Source: Scedosporium boydii
Taxonomy: Eukaryota; Ascomycota; Sordariomycetes; Microascales; Microascaceae
Length of the DNA: 64,000 nucleotides
Assembly (NCBI GenBank): GCA_002221725.1
Contig: NJFT01000064.1
Location: forward strand, 62,001-126,000
Reading direction: 5' to 3'
In this document: positions 1 through 12,149 of the stretch, piece by piece
Layout: the number at the start of each line of letters is the position of its first letter
Position numbering within the stretch: position 1 is the first letter of the stretch
The notes under the pieces: model-generated
Told to the model about the DNA's origin: nothing
Databases searched by the model: none
What the model saw: the letters and a program-made list of their open reading frames with translations, nothing else
Translations under genes and position numbers: made by a program

Positions 1-1860
1 GTCGCGAGAGGTTGTCTCACGCTCTAAGTGATGGAAATAGCCCTGGCCCCTCTTTCCTTGGGACCGGCGACACGAATGGGTTTTGCTTTTCAATGGAGAT
101 CCAAAAATAAAAAGAAAAAGTAAAAAAACCAGTTGGAACATACGCGAAGTATTATACTCCTCATAACCGTCGTGGACGCTGCATGGAAATGTGCGGGAAT
201 TGGCTCTTCGGCCCTTTTCAAGGAAAGGATGTTTGCATTGGTGTGTTATCTCGCTTACAATTGAGAGTGCAGCCGCGAGGACGCAAACCACTCGCGTTTG
301 CAATCGGTGGAATATTGTTCCTTGGAGCAAACACCAGAAAAAAATTCCCGCCTGACGAGCGAAAGACCATAACAGGTGGCCCGGGCCGATTGGGGCCCTG
401 CACGGTCAGCGTTGGGTCCCCAACACACTTCTGGACCGCACTCGGTCCTGCAGATTGATCGTCTGGCAAGGCCCAATGCCAGAGGTTCAACTTATCCGGG
501 GGGAATCGAGGACAAAGGGAAAAGTGAGGCCGCTGGAGGATGAGGAATCCGTGGGAAGTGATGTGGGTGTCCATCTGCGGGGGAAACTTCGAGGTGGCGG
601 CTAATGGGAGAAAGTTATTGGTTCGGTGTTTTGGCGATGTGTTTCTTGTCACTGTTTCTGGGCGCATGAGGCACGGCAAGGATCAAGGGTTTCTTGGGTG
701 GTCAGAGTGTTGGATGGGTCCACTTTCGTCAGTTTCTGCCAGGGGACCAAGACGCAAACGACTGCGTCTCACTGTCAAGATGGAGTGATGAGTTGAGGAG
801 GGGCTGCAAAGATGCAAGAACCTGCATGGACAGCTTTTCCTCTGATCTGGACGCTTGCCAGACTTTTCCACCACTGTATCCACCTCGTTTTGCCGTCTTT
901 TATAGAACAGGAATCTCCGCACTTCAATGCTCCGTTGGGCTTGCAATCATCCGGTCTTGAAGTTGGCCGCTGCGATTATGCAGGCTTCGTAGACGCATCC
1001 TTCGACCCGTCAGGATCTTTGCAAACTGTTCTGACGAGGGGTAGCCGCGCTTTCGTAGTGTAAGCATTGTGCAAACGAAACCAACCAACGGTCATGGATT
1101 GGTTTTCTTTGCATCGTACGAGCAGAGATGTTTGGACACCCTCATCCCATTGCTTGAGGACCCAGACAGGCCTGGTCTCGTCTGACAGCCAGCACCAAGC
1201 CAACGACGAAACGTCTTTGTTTCCCCGCCACATTTCGGTATCTCGTACCTTGGATAGTTGGTTGCAACTGTGCTGGTACTTGTACATGGATTTGCTTATC
1301 CTCTACGCTGGTTAGCTTCTTCTGAAAGAAGGAACCTGCAGCGTCAGACCCGGAGTCCCTGACTGGCGCGACATGTGCGAGACTCCGCGTGAAGACGCTA
1401 ACAGTCACGCCAAGGTTCTTGCTTGAAGTACTTGTACACTGTACCCTCTACCCTGAATGTTCCATGTTCTTATCCCCCCCTCTCAAATACAGCTGGATGT
1501 TGCTGCGTCTAAGCCATCGTTCGTTTGGCCCCCAAATATCTACTTCTCCGCATGTACCCTTCTATCAACCAACGCCAAGTTCAACCCACCTCTCACCATC
1601 CCCATCATCATATTGCGACAACTATCCGCACCATTCGCCTCCTGGACCTGCTCGACTTTCGCTGATACTAGCAGCGCTCTTTTGCGCTTTAGTGTCCGGA
1701 CGCGAAAAAGGGACGCTTTTCTGGGCTGCCTCTGCGAACTCCCTGAGGGGGAGGTCAAACACCCAGTGCCGACCAGTCAGGCGCAAAAAAGCGAACAACA
1801 AAGAGGCCGACGGCAGAGAAGGAGACGGGCATTGGTTCACGAGACCTCACACCGTTCAAG
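1..1860. other. Intergenic, no gene supported
   Basis: Several short open frames occur here on both strands, but none has a recognisable domain, a credible exon structure or codon use like the real genes. The last 400 bases are pyrimidine-rich and run directly into the NTA1 start codon, so this part is probably its promoter and 5' leader. Confidence 0.6.
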
Positions 1861-4650
1861 ATGAGGATCGCGTGCCTTCAGTTTAATCCCCAAGTGGGCG
1901 ACGTCAACAACAACTTGACGAGGGCCGATAGGGTCTTGAGTCGGGCGAATCCCGAGAATCTGGATCTGATCGTCCTGCCCGAGATGGCCTTTTCTGGTAA
2001 GCGCACGAATACCCCATTCCTTTTGATGAGGCTGGCAACGGAGGTCCAAGGCTGTCCTTTTTGCTCTTGATGAGTGGAATACCCTTCGATCGCATTGCGG
2101 GGGCGTGATTAACAGATATCGGCCATACTTGGCGCTCATTGAACTCCTCCACATACTCACAATTCCCAATGAACAGGCTACAACTTCAAGTCCCTCTCCG
2201 AGATTCACTCCTACCTCGAGCCCACCGGCGCCGGCATATCAGCGCTCTGGGCTCGCACTACCGCCCTGAAGCATAACTGCCACGTCGTCGTCGGGTACCC
2301 GGAAAAAGCTGACGTTGCCCACAAGTGGCCCACATCTCCCGAGTACTTCAACTCCGCCATCATGATAGGGCCCGACGGCGACGATGTTGCCCATTTTAGG
2401 AAGACCCATCTGTACTACACCGACGAAACTTGGGCGCTTGAAGGGGATGGCTTCTTTGGGGAACACGTTACGGGGCTGGGCCAGACGGCGATGGGCATTT
2501 GCATGGACATAAAGTCAGTATTCTCGATCCCTCCACTCACACTTGTAGAGTGTAATCTGAAATTCTTGGCCACGAAGTTATTAACAACCAGCAGCCCATA
2601 CAAATTCCAGGAGCCGTGGGACAAGTTCGAATTTGCATATCACGTCCTCGACTCTGATGCGAACCTGGTCATAGTGTCCATGGCATGGCTCACAGTAGAA
2701 AACGAGAGAGAGTTCGGCGCCCTCCCTCACGAGCCGGACATGAACACCCTGACTTACTGGGCCATGCGCATGGAACCCATTATCCGCGCCGAATCTAATG
2801 ACGAAATTATTATCGTCTTCGCCAACCGATGCGGTTCAGAAGCTGATGCTTTGTACGCCGGCACCAGCGCCGTTATCGGCATCAAGGACGGCGAGGTGAA
2901 CATTTACGGAATTCTCGGACGCGGCGACAAGAGGCTCCTTGTTGCTGATACGAACCAGCCCCCGATCGCCAAACTTATTTCGACTCAACAAGGCGGTTCA
3001 ATTCAGCGTCTTACGGTCGAGACAGACGTTGCCTCTGTGCATAGCACAACCGTCTCTACCAACCATAAGCGGGAGTACGAGGAAGTGGCCGGCCCTCGCC
3101 GCAGGCCCTCGGAAGACCTGACTGCCGATTGGGTAGCGACTCAGGTAGCGAAAACCATCGGGTCTATCGACACCAAGGGAAAAGGAAAGGAGAAAATATC
3201 CGGTTCAGCGCATGAGCCTACTACTACCCCAGCAGAGGTAGCTTCCGCCCTCCCTCGAGCCGCCTCTTCCGGCGCCGGCTCAAATTTCACGTACGAGTCT
3301 TCCAGAATTGGGAAGATGGCTCCGCCGAAGCTCACGATCCCCGAAACACCCTCACGAACAACATGGCACAAGACCGATTCTGCAAAAGTCACCACCCCCA
3401 TCCATAGATCTTCTCGAACACCTATTCACAAACGCCCAAATGGCGATCTTACATCATCACGCGACGGCCACGAACGTCGATCGAAGCTCCCAGACTCGGC
3501 CATTGTCGTGAGCGCGGTCGAGCCGTCAAGCATAGCGAATGCCCTGTTCAGTCCACACGATTCGGCCCTCGGCCGCGCGACGCCCGAAGTCCTCGCCTCC
3601 CACGCCCATCGTAAGTCGTCACGGCGATCATCCAAGCCCAAAGATGGAGATTCCCGCAACCACAGATCTTCATCCAGATTGCAAAAGGAAAAGGGGCTCA
3701 AGCTGAAGACGGGCTCGACACCCGCTGTACCCGAAGACGAGGGCGACGGTGGGCTGACGCAGGCGAAGCTCGACGCGCGGTTCAAGGACAGTCCCGTCTC
3801 GAGGCGGCCGAATTCTTCGATTCTGTCGTATTGGTTCGAGACGTTGCCGGACAGTTTGCCGCTGGTGCCGAGCGGATCGCCGACGGAGCCGAGGGCGCCG
3901 TCTGTTTCTCTAGCCGAGTTTGAGAGGAGTAGGGCTACGCCGGCTGTTGCTGCGCCTACGCCTGCGACGGTTCATGTTCCGGCGAGCGCCTCGAGCGTTT
4001 GTCACCATTGTGGGCAGAACGTGCTGAGCGATAAGGGACGTTCTAGAGTAGACAGTAGTCAAACCCAGGGGAGTCCGGATGAGGTGAAGGTTTCGACGTG
4101 GGGGGAGGTGAGCGAGGATGTTCATATGCAGGGGACGTCGGAGCGATCGCTGTCCACCGAGGGGAAGCCGGGCACGGCTACGGGGGAAGTGAATGAGGGT
4201 CTGATATTACTCGCACCTACCGTCTATCGTGCTGAGACGAAAGGTGCGGTGCATTCGGAGGATGTCCCCATCAAGGTTGACATCGAAGGAGTTGTCACTG
4301 TGCATGAGGAGCCCAAGAAGGAGGAGCCAGAAAAGCAGGAGGGTCCAGCAAAACTGGAAGAGCCAGAAAACTCAGAGAAACCCGCGGCACAAGGCATCCC
4401 CAACAAACAGGAGAGTGTCAATGGTACCGGCGACAACAATAACCACCTGTCGCCGAAGCATTTTACTGTCAACATAGCGGATATCACGACTTCGCTGGAG
4501 AAGCACGATAAAGCAAAAGTGAACGGTGAACTGGAAGAAGAGGGGGAGAGTGACCCCATGGCACCGAGGACGAGGATAGTGCCGCCGTCCGTGAAGGGGA
4601 TGGAAAGACCTGCTGTGGTTATCGTGAGGCCGACGAGTGTTTACTGGTAA
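1861..4650 (+). CDS. NTA1: Protein N-terminal asparagine/glutamine amidohydrolase, nitrilase superfamily (NTA1-like)
   Basis: Exons 1861-1996, 2177-2513 and 2595-4650 encode 842 residues. The first ~320 residues are a carbon-nitrogen hydrolase domain with the Glu-Lys-Cys triad visible: E41 in LPEMAFSG, K121 in FRKTHLYY and C154 in GICMDINPYKF. In the family, Nta1 deamidates N-terminal Asn or Gln to Asp or Glu, feeding the arginine branch of the N-degron pathway. The remaining ~500 residues are low-complexity, rich in Ser, Pro, Glu and Lys, with one lone CHHCGQN motif; yeast Nta1 is only about 450 residues and lacks this tail. The start begins the first nitrilase strand (MRIACLQFNPQVGD). Intron 2 directly follows the catalytic cysteine motif, is 81 nt long and has no in-frame stop. 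The tail's function is unknown. Confidence 0.88.
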
Positions 4651-7600
4651 GTAAATGGGGCGTTTTTCTTTTGGGCTATGGAACTGGGTTTTGGGCAAGG
4701 GAATAATGTAAAAGCGAGATGATGTATGTATGCATGTATGTATGGATATGATGTATTTAGGGATTCTACCTCAAAAGGGTGGATTGGATTGGTATGTTTA
4801 TTGTGGTGTTTTCTACGATGCTCATTTGGATGGTAGGCGTTAATGGACTTGCATTTCCTCTTCATTCCTTCTTCATTCCCCTTTTCTAGAAGTATCCCAT
4901 TAAATCATAAATTACAAGCCTGGACGAAGAAAAAAAAAAAAACATCAAACGCGGATTTTCTTATTCACGAAGAAAATGGTCATCGGGACGCCCAGCAGAT
5001 CAAACCATCTAATACAAAAAGCCACATCTCAGCTTCAGCTTTCTATGAGGGCACCGCCCCCTTGCGAAGTATGCATCTCACTCTTGAATCGGACCTATAA
5101 GGCTTCCTCCTCCTCCTGAAAGCGGACGAGAAAGGATGGATGTGTGGCTGCTTTCTTCCTTCTCCCTTGCATCGTGACTCGTGTGGAACGAGTCCTCGTG
5201 TCTGGAAATAGTTACTGGTCGTGAAGACCAACACGCAACAGAACGTTGGAATGGCTCAGCTGAGGCAGAGTCAGCCATACGCCCACTTTGTTCATCGTTT
5301 CGAAACATCCCTTGCTTACGGGGATGAGCGCCTCCATGCCACGAACCCGAGATGCCGAGAGGTTGTGAAATTGACCGGAGGGATGTTCGGGATCGGGAAG
5401 TGGGTGGAGACTTGGACTGGACAGCCGCCCGGAGAAGTAGCATTCAACTATTCATGCAGAAGCTAGCCAAGAGGAAACGAAAGAGGACCATGGGGCTGGG
5501 CGCTTGGAACGATGTGAGCGTGTGATTGAGGTGAGAGAAAAGGCTGCGAAGTGCTGCCACTGGGCTCTTCGATGATTAGTTTACTGCGCACTATTTTCAC
5601 TCTGCCGAGAGGCTTCACTAATATCGCCAGACGCTACGAAGTTCAGATGGACGACGAACGGTGAGGCCATCTTGAGAGACCCGATCGCAATTTCCTTGCA
5701 GCGGTTACTTGCTTGTGACTTGCCGCTTTCTGGGGAACGTTTTGGGAAAGGGCCACGATGGATTTGCACAATGGGAAGTCGAGATGTCCGAATGGGGAGT
5801 TTTGAGGAAGGAAACGACGGTGAAGGAGCAGAGGGCATTTGCGAGGAGGAAAGGTACTTTCCAGGTTACCTAGGTGCGCATTAGTTAAGTATTGTTTTGT
5901 ATCACACCATATTCAGTACTTATACAAACTACTTTTATGTACAAAAGGAAACATTGAAATCCAAGGTAGATTGGTTCCTCGACTGCAAGTGGCGGGCGCT
6001 TACGTGCAGGCGGCTTTCCAGATCCGTGAGGTGAGGAGAGGCGAGAACACATCAGCGATACCGCGGGATTCCAGGTTCAACTCTGAATTACCTTGCTTAG
6101 AACTGTTGCATTATTTTGAAGGATCCTACCTCATTACTATCCTCATCAGCGGGGGTGGTAGCACATCAATTGATCTCTCATTATCACACAAGATTACACT
6201 CTCCAGCATCTCAGGAAACAAGGCCGGCTTTTTCATTTTAGCCCTTAGCACTAGGGCTCCTGAGTTCTACTGCGGATATATTTCACAGTGGCGTTATAGA
6301 CAAAGAAACTGGGAGTCGGCAATGTGTAAAGCCATACTTCGTACTCTAGGTGGAGATTATTTCTGGCCTGTCTCTAGGCACCTGGAATCTGCCTCATCCG
6401 CAATTACTACCGTGCCATCAGTCTTATCCATGAATATAATAATTGCTATGGCATCTGTATCGGTATCGCTGTATTCGAGATTGTCCTTTTCTTGGCTGAG
6501 CTGTAAAATTCAATTAGCTCAGCACTTTTTCAAGAGACAATACACATAATGACCAAGTTGGCCGCAGCTTCGAGCCGATCGGCCTCGGACAAAGAAGTCA
6601 CGTCACATCTTTAGATTGAATCATATCTCCGGTCGGACAGGCAAGCGGTTGTGCGATTCAGGATGCGGACAGAGAGAACTGCGAACAAAGCACAGATTGA
6701 GAAAGGGAAGAAACAAAGAAACGAAAAAGCGAGACGGAATTCGTTCTCGATGCAAAAATCGAACGATTCATATCATCGATGCCATGCCGATCCAACACTC
6801 CCAGCCATACAGGAACACTTCTGTCCTTTTGTCTTTGGCCCCCAACACGAGTGGGCCGGAAACAATGGCCTCCAATGGCCTCCAAACGGCCCCCAATCCT
6901 CGCCCTCTTTCGTCTTTGGGAACAATAAGCTCGAGTCTTTCGGGAAGATCGAATCACTTAGGATGGACGAGACCCACTAGCAATGGAATAACTAAACACC
7001 ACGAGGTCAGCCAACAGCTCAATGCCCAATCGGAGCCGGACTCGACCATCGAAATTCAATGCTCAACTTGAGCTAGTAACTGGTCGAGGCCAACACCCTC
7101 CAGGAACGACGCCATCTTCATGGGATCATGGACCCCCGGTCGACCGCTTTTTCGACCCCAAATGATGGCTTAATGGCTGGCGAAAGGCCTCAAATGGGGT
7201 CCGCAAGAGGTGGAGATGTGTGTCGACTTGCCTTGCAGAGGCGGGGGGACCCAGCGCAGCTGCCAATACGCTCCAACTGCGAAGGCATCGTGCCTGTCGC
7301 TATCGCGTGGCCCTTGCTCATCACCTCAACCACCCCGGTCCGTCTGCCAAAATGCAACCATGCATCGGCAACCTCCCCGCCCTCATTGGCCCGACCCCAT
7401 GCCGCCCATCACCTCAAAGTGCTCGCCAGCCCTGACCACTCACAGACGAGCACCTCTTCGAGTCCTCACGAAGCAGACCCCGGCCTCCCAGCTTTGGGGG
7501 GTCTTGGACCAACCACGGATCGGCAGCTATGCAAATCCCTGCACACACTCTCATTCGCACCCGTCCGTCCAACGACATCCTTGAACGAGGACGGTCCGGG

Positions 7601-8991
7601 AAAATCATACTTCCCACCTTAATACCCACACACACCTTTTCTCTTGCTATCACGCACCGCCCGCTGCACCCTTGTTGCTGCTTTGCCCGTGTCCCCAGCC
7701 GTGAACCAATCACCGTTCCGTGCGAGGTGACGGGATCTGCAAGGTGCTGGGAGCTCTTTTTTTCCTTGTTGCCCTCACCGTGGATTCCCACCTCGTTTCT
7801 TTCTCGGGCACGTCTTGGCATTTCGCCGTTCTGGGCTTACGGGCGCGTACTGGTAGGTCCAGTCCAATAGGTGAATGGGCGCAAAGGCACCTGCATTTTG
7901 CACCTACATTGTTGTAGTGTATCCAAGTACTTCGTAGTGGTGACACGCGGGAGGAAGAAATGCGAAGATATGCGGTAATACTCTAGTAAGACCGACAGAC
8001 AGGATATACCTTTTTCTCGCTGTTGTGCTCACAGATGAAGTAATTTACACAATGTGTTGTACATTCTCTTTCCGAGAGAAAGGGTTACCTTGAGCGCTCC
8101 AGGTCCAGTCGAAATCGCATGTTTCTTTCTGTGCCGAGAGCGCTTCTTCGACGTTTCTTGCTCGTCTTATGTGTGTGATATCGTTTTTCTCCTCCCCCTC
8201 AATCCCCATCACCGAGTCCACTCCGGCGCGAAAAGAAGGGGACCCATCTCTTCCTCCACCCCATTCTCACGCATCTTGGCCCCCCCTTACCCTTCCTCCC
8301 GTGCATACACGGAGTAGAGTATCAAGATCAAGCCAGCCTTACATGTGTGACTTTCCGAGTCTACCCTGGCTCTCGTTTCCCCCCCCTCGACGACGCCATT
8401 CCCGAGGACAGGCCAAGAGAAGAGGACTTGAACCCCCCCGCCTCCCATTGCCGAATGTCCCGTTAAGTTGAAAGGCTGATATATATCCGCGACCTGACGC
8501 AAGCTCTTCAACGTTCCACAACACTTTCTGCAGGTTCGCTTCATAGATTTCTTTCCCTTCCCTTTTCCTTGCTCCCCCGAACTCCCCTTAGCCGGCACTC
8601 GCTGTTGGTTGACGGGACACCCCTGCCGATACCAACCTTTTTCTCCTCTCCAGTCTTCTCTCCGCTCCTCCTTCTCCTTCTTTTTTTCTTCCCCGTTTTT
8701 GATATCGCGGGTTTTGCAGAAAAATAAAAAGGACCTGGGCATAGATACAGGAGCAGAGAGCTGGCTCTTATTCCTGTATACTCTCCCCTTCCGGAAGACC
8801 TTTCTCGAATCTCCGCACTTGGCTTGACCGCATTTGTGCAACCCACTCTTACAAGGAGAATTCGGCCCCCGAACTGGCAAGCAGAAACGCCAATTTCGAC
8901 CCGTCCCAGAGGCTCACCAGTAACAAAAGGAAACGTAGTGGAGGGATCGAAAAAGAAGAACAGGGGATCACAAACACAAAGACATATCGCA
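4651..8991. other. Long intergenic region, no gene supported
   Basis: About 4.3 kb without a supportable gene. A short TGTA/TGCA microsatellite lies near 4722-4745 just after NTA1. The part from ~5870 to 6550 is more AT-rich and stop-laden. From ~8050 to 8830 the + strand is strongly pyrimidine-rich, and a TATATAT at about 8478-8485 lies ~510 bases before the next start codon, so this could be the promoter and long 5' leader of the following gene. Confidence 0.5.
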
Positions 8992-10563
8992 ATGAGGACA
9001 TCAAGAGTCGTCGCCCTCGCGGCCCTCACCATCCAAACCTCCGTCGTCACCGCCATCCGCGTCGCCACGGGTTCGCCCTGCTCCGCCAAATGCGGCAACG
9101 TCCTCGACCAGACGGCCTCCGACAACATCGTGTGCGACGAGGGCGCGTATTCGAGCGGCGATGGGATGGTGTTTAAGAATTGTGTGACGTGCGAGGCGAG
9201 GAGTACGTACGTGACGGAGGGGGCGAATGGGAAGGAGTCGGATTTGCAGTGGATGATTTGTGAGTTTTTTGCGCCGTCTTCCATTTCTGAGGGGGGAAAG
9301 AAGAAAGAGGAGTTCTAACATGGCGCAGATAACGTTCGGTATGCGACTGCAACTTGTCTCTACGGATGGCCGGACAATCACGCCGAGGCGAATCCGTGCC
9401 TTACGTCGTGAGTTGAACCTCAAACTTACGCATCGCAGCGCTTGCTAACGAGGCTGATAGAACCGCCTGCGGACCTCTCGAGCAAGCCATGACCTTCGAG
9501 AACCTCGCAGCCAACGTGTCGACTTACGACTACTGCGCCGCCTGGCAACCACAACAAATGCCCAAGTGTCTTTCCTGTCTAGCCATTGGCGGCCAGCACC
9601 ACTTTCTTCGAAACTGTAAGTCTCCAATTATTCCCAAAGAAGAATCTGATCTTTTCTAACACTTTCATAGTTCTCACCGTCCTTAGCGCTGCCTGCGAAC
9701 AACAACCCCTCCCCGGAAAAGCCGTCGGCATCAAAGGCGACATCTTCTCCACCGACATCGTCAACGCCACAAACCCAACCGCCATCCCCACCCTCTCCCC
9801 CGATTACTTCAAGGAAGGCTCCTTCGGCCTCGGCGCCAAAGTCGGCGTCGCTCTCGGCTCCCTAGCCTTTTTGCTCGTCCTGGCCGGTTTCCTCGTCATC
9901 TGCCTCGGGAAGCGAAAGCGTCGCGCGTACCTCCGCCAGATCGAATCCGCCGGGTCCGGGGGCGCTTTCTTCTCCCCGACACCGGGCGGTAGCGCTGCTG
10001 CGAACGCTCATAAGAGCTGGGCGGGGCAGTTGGGCGGATCGTCGGGAGCTTCGGGGAGTGGTGGAGGAGGGAATGCTGCGAGTGCTGCGGCTGCGAGGGG
10101 CCTTTTTGATGATACGCCTATGAGTCAGAAGCCCTTGAGGGGATGGGATGATTCTCCTTTGAGCGCTACGACAGAGAAGGGCTTCCCGAAGTATTTCTCG
10201 CCTTATTCGTCGCAGTTTAGCAGTCCCGTGAGTGCGAGCGAGAGCACGCCGCAAGTCCCCTGGCCTCCTGGCGGGTCTCTCTCGCCGCCGCCGCAGCACG
10301 GCCAAAGTCACGGACAGCAGACGCATACGATCGGGCTTGCGCTAGGCGGCGATGATAGTAGTCTTGAGATTCCCTCGCCTGCTAAGGGGAAGGAGAGGGC
10401 GACAGATGGGTTTGAGGAGGAGGATCTTTATGGCGGTGGGCCGTACGGTGGGAGGGTGGAGGCGCCGGTGTTGCAGCATCCTGGGTTTGGGAGGTCGAGT
10501 GAGAGTTTGCCGAGGAGGTATAGGCTGACGGCGGAGGATGCGAGGAGGGGAGATGCCATTTGA
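8992..10563 (+). CDS. Cysteine-rich single-pass membrane protein, family often annotated as fungal 'LPXTG-domain' protein
   Basis: Exons 8992-9259, 9329-9407, 9461-9615 and 9671-10563 give 464 residues. The start was chosen because MRTSRVVALAALTIQTS.. is a good signal peptide. The mature ectodomain begins IRVATGSPCSAKCG and has paired cysteines (IVCDEG, NCVTCE, TACGPL, KCLSCL, AACEQQ). A membrane helix (KVGVALGSLAFLLVLAGFLV) is followed by a basic stop-transfer KRKRR and a ~220-residue Gly/Ser/Pro-rich cytoplasmic tail. The architecture resembles wall-sensor type proteins, but no WSC domain is seen and the function is unknown. It is a clear paralogue of the gene at 37200-39164: the spacing of cysteines and two of its introns match, while the intron 9408-9460 is unique to this copy. 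A long pyrimidine-rich leader precedes it. Confidence 0.82.
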
Positions 10564-12149
10564 AGGGGGTGATGCCGATGAGTGAGCTTTGCTTTGGTGT
10601 TTTCTCTTTTCTTTTCTTTTTCCTTTAGAGCACGGAGTTCTTTTCGGGAGGGGTATGATACCGATGAATATTGGGAGGGATGGCACTCTCTTTAAGGCGG
10701 GCCGCTGAGGATTATACGATGGGTTTGACGAGATGGGGATGGACTCCCTACAGTATATATTTACTATCCACTTAATTTGACTTGAACATACTCATCACCA
10801 AATGTCTCTCTGCGGCCCACGTCCTTTCTAACACCATTCCTAATACAAATATCGGTGAGCCGAGATGATAAAGGAGAATATAGCTTGAGGTTAGTTTGAG
10901 TTTGGTAGACCGATTGCGGCATGTCAAGTATTCTCACACGCTGTAAGCCTCTTAGAACAGTGTTTGTATAGTAGAAACTTCCGTTATAGTAAACGATTAT
11001 ACCAAGATAGAGCCGGGCAACACAACCAACTCAAGGTATACTACCCCCTCACTGGAAAGGAAAGCTGGCAGCGCAGTCAAAGCAGTCCGCTGAAACCACT
11101 GATAAGCCCTAAGCCCGATGCTCGTTCTCCGTCCCGTCCATCTTATCTTTCTTTCCACGAGGGATCTTCCTCCTCTTATGTGTGGGCGCTTCTCAAGCCC
11201 TTCAATGTGGGCTTGGCTCACGCCAGCACAATCCCACCCCGAACCGCCCGCCATTCCATGATTGGCTCTCTGCTGTCTTTTAACCTACACTGGGACCCCC
11301 GGTGCTAGTCGTGTTCAAACTTCTCAACTCCGCATACATTCATGTTACCTCCGAGCCTTCGAGTCTCGCATCTCCCACTTGCTTCAGTACCGACATATAT
11401 CTTAGGACTGCTTACGGCTGAGACCGTTCTCGGGAAAAGCCGGGGCCCGATCTCCTTGATGCCCAAGTCTCAGTGGTCTTATTGCTAGTCTCGCTGGGAG
11501 CCTTGTGCGGGGATCGGAGGTGATGGGCCTCCCGCAGCGAGCGTAACTGCAAATACAGCAGGCTGCGCACCGGGATATGTGAATCCCAAGAGAATGATTC
11601 GCTGCAACTCCTCCTCGGTCTCCAATTGCGACCTCTCGTGGCCAATATCATTGATCTTACGGGAGGGTGATCCATCACATTAATCGATTCGTATCCAGTA
11701 CGGATGCGTCTCAATGCCTCTGCGTCTATGGGCTGGCTGCGGCACTTGTCTTTCTGCACAACCTATCAAACCCAGCTGGCTATTCAGCCAGTCTGGCCTC
11801 CTGCATCACAGGAATCCTATGGATGTTCCATATAGACCCGACAGCCTGGCCCGACTCTTTTATCGTTCATCCCGCCACTACCGCGCTCGCACTTGTCTTA
11901 ACTCACGCACCTTAGCCCCCAAGCCTGCTTGAGAGCATATAGACGACCCGTCACCTTTTCATTTCGTTTATTCCGTTTCTAGGGAGCCTCTCTATTGTTA
12001 ATTCAGACATCAAATCACTTCAGTCCAAGTTCCAAGATTAACAATTACTCAACACAGTCCTTCCAAGCCTACCTGCCGCTGGAAGGTTCATACATGGTGG
12101 CATCTTTTTCGCTCCCCAGCCTCACCTTTGTCTGCACCAATCGCCCGAA
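10564..12149. other. Intergenic, no gene supported
   Basis: This stretch holds the 3' flank of the membrane-protein gene and the upstream region of the SNTX-like GTPase gene. Short open frames are present but none has family features. The bases after ~11940 are pyrimidine-rich and probably form the promoter and leader of the gene starting at 12150. Confidence 0.5.

Noticed and set aside
5839..6549. A 236-codon frame in the gap after NTA1
   Set aside because: Low-information AT-rich sequence without domain, signal or conserved motif.
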